Source: Lampris incognitus (Eukaryota; Chordata; Actinopteri; Lampriformes; Lampridae). From it: a stretch of 64,000 nt of DNA. The translations under genes were made by a program, and so were the position numbers. This document shows, piece by piece, positions 23,801 through 34,323 of this stretch (positions within the stretch are counted from its first letter, which is position 1; the number at the start of each line of letters is the position of its first letter). The notes under the pieces were generated by a model. It made no database searches and was not told where the DNA came from. It worked only from the letters and a program-made list of their open reading frames with translations. The stretch covers positions 7,602,686-7,666,685 of the forward strand of contig NC_079223.1 of NCBI RefSeq assembly GCF_029633865.1. Reading direction: 5' to 3'.

Positions 23801-26800
23801 CTAATAAAGTGGCCGGTGAGTGTAGGTGTCAATGGGCAGTGCACAAAGGCAATGCATAGGGTGCATAGAAGTGAATTTCTTTTGTTTTATTTTATTTATT
23901 TTTATTTTTTTACCAGCAGTTGTGGAGGTGTTCAAGAAAGAGCTGGGTCTTTAGCTTCCTCTTAAAGATGGAGAGGGACTCAGTGGATCGAATGGAGCTT
24001 GGTAACTCGTTCCACCAACAGGGAACTACAGAAGATAAGAGTCTGGCTAGTGACTTAAGCCCCCGTTGTGGCGGAAGTGCCAGGCACCTTTCATTGGCAG
24101 AGCGTAGTGAGCGGGACTGAGTGTGGACCTGAATGAGGAAGTTCAGGTAGGCGGGAGCCGTTTTAGTTGCTGTTTTGTAAGCAAACATTAAGGTTTTGAA
24201 TTTGATGCAGGCAGCAACTGGCAGCCAGTGGAGGGATATGAACAGCAGAATGACATGTGCTGTTTTGGGTTGGTTGAAGACCAGACGCACCGCCGCATTC
24301 TGGAACATCTGCAGAGGTTTGAAAGTGCATGCAGGGAGACATGCCAGTAAGGAGTTGCATGACATAACAAAAGCCTGTACCCGGAGTTGTGCTGCATGCT
24401 CAGATAGGTAGGGTCTAATTTTTCTGATGTTATACAAGGCAAATCAGCATGACCAAACAATCGCAGCCACGAGAACCTTAAAGGTTAGTTGGTCATCAAT
24501 CATGACACCCAGGTTTCAGGCAGACTTTGTGGGCATGAGTTGAGTTGATCTGAACTGGATATTGATCCGTTGTTGTAAGGATGGACTGGCTGGGACGACA
24601 AGGAGCTCAATTTTAGATAGGTTAAGCTGAAGGTGGCGTTCTTTCATCCATGCAGAGATATCAGTAAGGCATGACGATATCCATGCTGAGACTGTGAGGT
24701 CATCTGGCAGGAATGACAGGAAGAGCTGGGTATCGTCAGCATAGCAATGGTATAAGAAACCATGGGAGCGGATGATTGAACCAAGTGAGGTGGTGTATAT
24801 TGAGAAGAGAAGGGAACTGAGCACTGACTCTTGAGGTACCCCTGTGGATAAGCCGTGCGGTTCAGACATTTTTCCCCTCCAAGATACTCTAAAAGATCTC
24901 CCTGAGAGGTAGGAAATGAACCAGCGGAGGGCAGATGCTGAGATGCCAAGCTCAGTGAGTGTGGATAGGAGGATTTGGTGATTAACTGTGTCAAGGCAGC
25001 TGACAGATCTAGCAGCAATTAAGCTGAGGACTGACCAGCAGCTCTACCCAAAGGCAGTGATTCTACTACCGACAGGACTGCAGTCTCGGTAGAGTGACCC
25101 CCGCTTAAAGCCAGATTGATTCAGAGCATGCATATTGTTCTCAGAAAGGAATTCAGAGACTTGGTTAAAGACTGTGTGCTCAAGTATTTTTGAAAGAAAG
25201 GGTAGGAGTGAAACTAGTCTGTAGTTTTCAACCTGGGCTGGGTTGGGTGTAGGTTTTTTGAGCAGCGGGGTGACCTGAGCTTGCTTAAATGCGGTGGGGA
25301 ACACACCTGTTGTAAGCCAGGATTTGATATGTGTGACTGCGGGGTTAAGTGTGGGGGAAATGGTCTGCAGGAGGTTGGATGATATTGGGTCCAGCTGACA
25401 GGTAGTGGGACGAGAGTTAAGCAGAAGCTTGGAGACTTCCTCCTCGGTCAGGGGGGAGAATGAGGTGAGTGGGGTACTGTTAGCTGGCAGTGGCAGACAG
25501 AGTTGGTCAGGCTCAGAGAGCTGGTTACTGATGGCAGAAATCTTATCAGTAAAGTACGAGGTGAACATGTCAGGAGTGAGCCAAGTGGAGGTCGGAGGAG
25601 GCGGCTTGAGGAGTGAGTTAGAAGCAAAAAACATTTTTAGAGCATTAGTGGCGCCACAGATCTTGTTCTGATAGTAAGTGGTCTTAGCTGGTTTTAAGCT
25701 GGAGGAGAAGGATGCTAGGAGACGCTGATAGTCACTGAGGTCAGTGGACTCTATGGTTTTACGTCATTTTCTCTCTGCCACTCTGAGCCCTGCCCTTTGC
25801 TCTCTGATGACCTCAGTGAGCCATGGACTAGGGGGGGCATTACGAGTAGGTTTGGATGCTAGAGGGCAGAGACTGTTGAGAGAGGAGGCTAGTGAGGAAC
25901 AGAGTGTCTGTAGCCTCTTGGAACAGGAAGTGAAGAGAATTCATTATGAGTAGGTATGGAAACCAAGACCTCAGTGGAGAGCTGGGTCGGTGTAAGGGAC
26001 CAGAAGTTTCAGCGGAAGGAGACCCTTTGTGGAGGAATGTGAGGATGTTCCAGTAAGGAGGCCGTAAATTGAATAAAGAAGTGGTCTGACAGATATAGGA
26101 GGGTGACAGTCAGATTTGCTGTGGAGCAGTTCCAAGTCAAAATCAGATCAAGAATATTGCCCGCTTTGTGTGTGGGAGGGATGGGGGCCTGTCTGAGGTC
26201 AAAGGAGGACAGAAGAGACAGGAAGTCAGTCGTTTGGGTTTTCTCAGTAAGAGTATTCATGTCTCCCATGACAATCAGTGGACAATTACTACTAGTGACT
26301 AGCGATGCTACTGTGTCCAAAACCCTCTACAATTAACCTGGTGAGTAAAATTATATCATAAACAATATGCACAACTGCAAAAATCAAAAACTACACACAA
26401 AAAAAAAAACACATAAAAAAAACAAAAACCCAACAACCCCAGAACACCCATCCATCCATTATCCAAACCACTTATCCTGCTCTCTGGGTCGTGGGGATGC
26501 TGGAGCCTACCCCCAGAACATCCTTTAGAGCAAAAACATCCACAACCATGCCGTGGGCAGGAAATGTAGCATAGTAAAAGGTTAAAGAGCCAGTGAAGCA
26601 ATCATACCAAGGTAGTGCACAGCACAGCCTCCTTCCCTGTGGTTGTCTGGTCCATCTCTCCATCTTCCTGGTCGTGCATCACTTCAGTGGTTAAAGCTAC
26701 ATGTGAGGTCAGACTACCTCCCAGAGCGGCTGCGAGCTGGGCCTCGAGGTCTGCAATGCGCTGGTTTTCTTTCTCAACCCTAACCTTCCCCAGCTGGGCC

Positions 26801-29800
26801 TCCAGGAGCCAGTGCTCCTTCTCCTGCTCCAAACGGGCAATCTTTTCCTGGCTCTGCTGCACCTGCAGGAGGCCAAGGAGGGCAGGAAAGGCATGAACAA
26901 CGAACTTGTGAGAAGAGGACTAAACAAATGATAACAAAGATGATAGGGAAAAAAGTTAGGAGATTATGTGCCAAGGCCATTTTGTAATAGTGTGAGTGAG
27001 ATGAAGACGAGTAGTGGCACACCTGCTGAGTGAGACCTTCTCTACTTTCTGTGGAGCTGGTCAATATACGACGATTTGAAAGGGCTTCTCTGTACGGAAC
27101 CGACTGTGGCCTAGGCTAAGTACAAAATGACATAAGAAGAGAAAAATCAACACTGGTAACAGAGAGGATTAATTTAGTGTCAGCATGCTTTCAGCCTAGG
27201 ACAAAACTGACCTTTCTGACAGCATGGATATAGGCAGCTGCTCTCTTTTTGTTATCAAGCATACTTTTTGCCTGCAAAGGGTTGAGGACATCTGTCCCGC
27301 CTCTTGGACCGTACCCTGTGGACGACGTGAAGAAGTCTAGGTTGTTGCTGAAGAAGGTGGCAATCTGCAGAAACACAACTGATATCTTCAGCATAATAAC
27401 ACAGTGAGAACAGTCCTCAGCACCTCAAATCAAAAAAGACACTGTACCCACAATCATCAGATGCATCTCTGTGTAAATGTGCTCATCATGTCTAGTACTA
27501 ACCAGTGTGTTGTATGTTGAAGAAAAACAATCTATAAAATTCTCCAAGGAGAGCTGGTTGAACAGCTAGGACAGGAGGGGCTTGATTGCACTGTCCAAGG
27601 TGTCAAACATGTAGGCTGTTCAGCTTTAGGCTGCTGAGAAGACTGCTTATGAATCCACTCATTCTACACATCATGAGCCAATATATATTGCTAGGCCATG
27701 GAGCTTAGGCCAACCACTACCTTCTTCTGGACTTCATGAAAAAAAAAATTTTTTTTTAAATCTCTGCCAGCGGTTCAGTCAACTCATAAACTCTGTTCTA
27801 GATGGCAAGAGGAGAAGTCATTTACCCCCTGCTCCATGTGAAGCAGCTGTGGAGGGTTGGGGTATTGTCAGTGTTTATGAATGTTGCACTGCTGCCCACC
27901 TGAGTCCCATATCATGTGGTCAGGTTAATGGCAACGTAAGCCAGTTACAATGAAAACTCATTACCACTTACATCTGAGCAGTTTTCCAAACAAATTGAAG
28001 TTCCACCCTGCTTAAAATGGTATTGTTAAGCAATTTGCACCTTCCTGCTGCCTGCCCCCTGTCAGGCTTACCTTGCCAGTGTTGTTCGTGAGAGAACCCA
28101 AGGATCCCAGCAGACACTCTGTGGTGGTCTGGAGTTTCTGTGTGACGGTGGGCAGTTCCTGCTCTAAGCTGGCCTTCTGGCTGTAATGCTTTGACGTCTC
28201 TGGATACACAGCATTGAGAAGAGAAGCAGGCGAGGAATCGGTCTTATTGTCGTTTCTATTTTAATTACCAGCTGTGTAAGAAATGTATCATGTTTTAAGA
28301 TAACAGGGCTTTTCCTGGCTCAAATTAAGGCGGAGGTGGTACCATGCTGAACATGCACACACACGTGCATGTGTACCGTGCCTTCAACTGGCTCAAGCAA
28401 ACTCTTCTTCTTTTACAAGCAACATGTTTTAGGAGTTCTAATAATGTTATGATTGAAGAAAATGCCAATTATCACGTTAAAGCATATTTTATTTAAAAAA
28501 ATATAGGTGCCCTGTTCAACATTAAATGAAATACAACATAAATGCTAATGTGTTAATTTACACACTTGGCAGTAAAGTTGTTTAAAATTAAATCTAATAA
28601 AACATAAGCTATTGTTTTCATTTAAAGTTCACATGGCCCCTCTTGCAGTGTAGTTGAACATAAATATAACATAAAAGACTTAGCTTTAATTTACACTTTT
28701 CACAACTGGAAACTTCTGGAAAATTGCAGCTTTTTTTTCCTCTGGCAGTTTGGGCAGCGCCTTTCCAAGCGCACTGTGCTGATTAGGATACAGCGCCACC
28801 ACAACGGTGACGGCGTAATGCCGCAACTGCAGTTAAAAAATGACATCCACCGAGTACAACGCTTATTAGAAAATAAGTGTTTTTCATTAAGACCCCCGTT
28901 GAGAGCTGGAGGCGGGACGGAATTTGACGGAGGCGACCGCCTCGTAATTCTCTAAGCAGGAAAAACCCTGGATAAATAATATGTTTGGGATGCCTCCATT
29001 ACTGAATGGCTCTTAACCAAAGAGAGTAATGATGTGCAATGGATCTTTGTTGCATATTAGCATTGCACACTGCAGGGGTTAAGTTTGATCCAAGTGCCAG
29101 AGTCTCCATATTTTGCACACAAGTCATGCAAGACAGATGAATGGACTACAGTCTGCAAACTGAAAGATCCCCACTTTCTCAACTGTGTAAGAATGGCTTC
29201 ACTTTGCCAAAAACAGCATAATCATTTTACTTCACTCAAGTTTTTGTGTTTTCTTCCCCTCACACTGTGTGTCAGTGACTGATGAAACACTGAATCCTAC
29301 CCTCTGTGTCTCAACAACTTAGCCGGCAGACACCGTGGCTAATAACAGCAAAGAGAGTAGAATCTGTGTGAATGACAGCAGCATATGAGCTGTTGTAAGT
29401 CCTTAAAGGAGTGTGACGTGTCACACTGTCTGCAAATAACTTTTTTCTTTTTGTCGTCGGATTTTCCCCCCTTTTCTCTCCAACTGTATGCGGCCATTTA
29501 CCCCACACTTCTGAGCTGTCCCAGTCGCTGCAGACTACCACATGCCTCCTGCGATACATGTGGAGTCGCCAGCCGCTTCTTTTCACCTGACAGTGAGGAG
29601 TTTCGCCAGGGGGATGTAGCGCGTGGGAGGATCACGCTATTACCTCCAGTCCCCCCCCCCCCCTAACAGGCACCCCGACCTACCAGAGGAGGCACTAGTG
29701 CAATGACCAGGAGACATACCTACACCTGGCTTCCCACCCGCAGACACGGCCAATTGTGTCTGTAGGGACGCCCGACCAAGCCGGAGGTAACATGGGGATC

Positions 29801-32800
29801 TGAACCGGCGATCCCCGTGTTGGTAGGCAACGGAATAGACTGCTGCACTACCCGGATGCCCCCAAATAACCTTTGTTGAAACACATCTGCACAAATCCTC
29901 TCACCTTTGATAGCATCGTGAAGGCTGTGCAGGCAGGCAGCTAGCTGAGTGAAAACAGCGGAGGAGCTGCTGTGCGGCATCACATCCTGTCGGACACCTG
30001 AGAGACATTTTAGACAGTGTAAAAAAAAAAAGTATCAGTTAATATTAAGTACTTAAAAGCAGTGGAGGGAGCAAAAAAATTGTAGATGACTTGTAAAAGA
30101 ATAATATCGATGAAATGTCAGAGACGGGCATAACAGATAGTGATGTTCAGCAGGTGGAGCTCAAACGTCCCATGTGACTTACTGGGTAAGGCCAACAGGT
30201 TTATGTAGTTCTGCAGTTTCTCAAACACAGACGTTACTTTTTTCATGTCGCTCTGCAACTCTTGGTTCTTAGCAGTAAGGGCAGCAGTGCAAAGGGGCGC
30301 CTCGCACTCTTCCTCCAGGCTAAAAAGAGGATTGGGTAGCAATAAATAAAAAGATTTCTTGCTCTCTTTCTGTCTATGTCATGCACACACATGCAGACAG
30401 ACTTGCTGACCTTTTTAGCTGGTACGGTAAAATCTTCTGCAGAAAATGGGTGTACGTGGAGAAGTGATCGGCAAACTTCTTCAGCTGGCCAACGGTCTCC
30501 TTCATTTCAATAGAACAAATAGAATACAGTTTACGGCTGATCATCCAGCACATATTGGCCAACCACTTTTCCTTACGGCTGTGCAATATGACCAAAATGT
30601 CATATTCCGATACAGGCAATTTCATATCCCAATGACAATACATATCACAATATAGCACATTTTCTGTAAATTCAATGAATAAACAGTTTCTGGTTCGTGC
30701 CCCCCCCTCCCCCCGTGTGTGCACACGCTGTGTGTGTGTGTGGGGGGGCAGCCCCGCCCTCGCTGAACCACAGAGAGCAGAGGAGAGTAGCGCGACCATA
30801 AATGACAGCAAAACGCAGTAGAAACTCTCCCACTGAGCTGAAATGAAAGGAGTGCACATAAATTAGGTAAACAACATTAATAAACATAGTCTCTACTGCA
30901 TTTTGCTGTCATTTGTGGTTGCGTTAGTTTCGCATCTCCTCTGCGCCGCTTCACCGCGGGCGGCGCTCAGCCCTTCCACACATGGAGCTCAGCGGAGCAG
31001 AGAGACAGACAGCAGGAGAGAGCTGACGACAACTACACTAGTTATGTTACTGTAAGTGCAATAAAAGCTTCAGGAGTAAAAAGCCAATAAGAGTAATTTA
31101 TCAATGTAAACCACGCAAAAGATGGACAGACTCCAAATGACGAAAAATATCGCCATAAAGTGTGATTTACGACACAACAAAATAATCACTAGAGCATAAA
31201 CTGAAATGATAGATATTTTTCTATCATCACACAACATGTATTGTCATATCGCACAGCCCTACTTTGCCTCCGTCCCAAAACTGCTCACCAGAACTGTGAC
31301 CGATTCCTCTGTAATGCTCTCATGTACTTGCAGCATGCCATCCTCCAGAGGGCGCACAAAAGCTGCATTTTCATGTAGATACTGGGAAAACTGGGTAATT
31401 GGCAGAAAAGGGGTATGGAAAGATTGTCACTCATGTTGTTTCAAAGTACGAGCTCGCTCTTTAAACATAGACTTACAGTTAATGTAAAGTTTAAGTTGCT
31501 GTAGATATCAAGTCTCAGACTAAATGTCATGGTAGATTTTAGTGAGCGGGTATGGCTGCCTCACCTTCTGGTTAAGAGGGGAGATGGGCTCGATGGAGGA
31601 GTCTAAAGGATAGATGTGCACTCTCTGTTCTGTGTAGGAATGAAAATTCAACAGAGCCGCCACCAAATCCTGCAAAAACCCCAATGCCTGACCAGCTACA
31701 TCCCGGGCCTTCAGCTAGATTGACAGGAAGAGCATAAAACCAACACACAACTGTCAGTGCAAACTTTCCCTAATCGCCTCTTTATCATATGAAGTATAGA
31801 TGAAGTCAAAGATGAACACTGCAGCAACAAGAACATTTTCTCACTAACCTGGTGCCTGCGATTGTGAGGTGGAACATTTAGGCTATTGTAGTCATTAAAT
31901 TCTGGAGAGCCGGAGAGAAGAGCACGCCAGTTAGTTGGGGTAACAGACTTGTTAACTTGACAAAAATGACTTGCTGGTATAGCTTCTCCCTACCTTGCAC
32001 ACTGGACTAGTTCAATCACCAGTCTAATTAACCATCAAGTACAGTGAACTTTATCTGTGGTGGACCCAGTCCCAGAGGTGGGTATGCTATTATAGGTGGC
32101 TGCTTGCCACCAAGTCCTAACCTTGTTTTCAGTTGAGTGAAAATGAGGCTTATACTCACTAGTGTCATTGAAGGGCACTTTCTCTTGGATGACACTACTG
32201 CTTTGTTTCACGTGTCTGTTCAACTCGGACTGGCACCGCCTCAACTGTTGCTGACTGGAGGTGGAGAGACAGTAACCGTGTGAATGACTGGAAATAAAAC
32301 GCACAACAACCAACCTCATGCCTTCCATTCAATTCATCTTCAGCCCACCATGACATTAACAGGGCTAATAAGCACTTCAAAACAGTACGACTACCATCCG
32401 AGTCCTATTCAAACACAATAGCCCAAAGCCAGAGGGGTGAGGTGAGGTGAAGGGTATGTTACCAGTGAAAAGAGGTTACACTGTAAAAAGTAAAACCCAA
32501 ATACTGTAAAAAACTGAGCCCCCACTCTACTTTTGACTTATTTATAATTTTATATTTTCTCTAAGGCCCAAATCTGCCTCTTACTTTCTGCTACTGTACT
32601 CATGGATTCAACTTCTCTCACATTATTAATTAGAAAGAAAGATTTACCACTCCTCTGTTCGCATTCTGCAGTCTTTTGTTTCTCTCTCCAGAGTCTGGGC
32701 TTTTACCTGCCAAAGAAGAGCAGACATGCAGACAAGAAATGAAAACATTTCTCAGTTTAAACCGAAACATTTTTGTCCATTGTATTAGCACTGCCCCATC

Positions 32801-33074
32801 CGCCTGTCCTCCCTCACCTCTAAACGGGCCTTGTCACTCTGCAGCTTCTCGATGGTTTCCATGTATTTGGTGGTGAGCCTATCCACAACTGACTGGTGCT
32901 TCTCTGCGCCTCTCTCCAGCTCCTCTAACCGGGCTCTTAGCTCAGCCTCCTGCCGCCGGTGCTGCTCGTCTGCCTCGTAGAACTAAACAGTCCATATCAA
33001 AGCAAAAATACAACCATCAAATCCATAATTTTAGCTGCATTATTACATTAATTATAAATATACAAGCAACCAAA

Positions 33075-33141
<67 letters not shown>

Positions 33142-34229
33142 CGGGAGTTCACCTGGATGTGAAGCCGCTCGTTCTCCTGGATCTTTTTCTGCAGGTCCTC
33201 ATCAAAAACACTCTGGGCCTGCAGGCCTTGTTGTGAGGGGGAGTCACCTTTATTCTGAAGGAGAGAGATGTGAAGACCAACAGGCAATCCCAGGCTTTTG
33301 GATAATTATTCACAAATAATTCTGAATTATTATATAGTGCGGCTTTGACTTTCTACAAATGAAATCTTATTTCAACCCTGGTCAAACAGTAGTATTTAAG
33401 TATTTCCTTCCATTTTTAACATTTATTGAAGTTTACTGAGGTCAAGATGTCAATACTATCCCAAACGAGCAGTGTAAAAATCGTTCTTCAAATCAAAAAG
33501 AATTAAACTCATAGTTTTTAATGGTCATGGCATCTAGCTAAGTAACCCAGACTAGCCTTAATTATGCAGTCTGAGGTGAAATGTTTTTATTCTTTGCAAG
33601 CAAACTGGTCCCACATCTCACTTGTGATTACCTTGCCCTTTTTGCCCTTTGCTTCACTCGTAGCCAGTTCTTCTTGCAGGAGCTCCACTCTCTTGGCCAA
33701 CTGTTGATTTCTGAAGCTGAGGCTGTCCATCTCCTGCTCAGCCTTCCTCAGGCTCTGATCCTTCTGCTTCAGTTGCTCCTGAGGAAGGAGAGAAAGGAAC
33801 AGATGGAGAACACAAGTTGGGGCCCAGACTACTGTCATGGTTTACAGCAGGGCAGACATGTTTTATTGTTGTGGAGTAAGTAAGGTTGAGTCAATCAATT
33901 ACAGCAGATGAAACATGTGATGAAGTCCCTGCTCACTGGTCTGCTACAGCACACAATGAGAGTGTTTGAAGAAGTGACAGTGTTATTTTGATTTAAAACA
34001 AAATGCATACAAAAGGCTTGCAATGACATTTTGTAGCACAACACATAATTTTCCACTATCATTGATAGCCTGGATATAAACCAACCATTTCATTTCTGTT
34101 GCTGGTAAATATGAAGCTATAGTAAGCGTCAGTCTTTCTAAATAGACTGCATTTTATGTGGCACTTTTCTATCTGCAACAGCCACTTGATGCGCTTTACA
34201 ATTCATCAATGCCTCACATTCACCCACGT

Positions 34230-34323
<94 letters not shown>

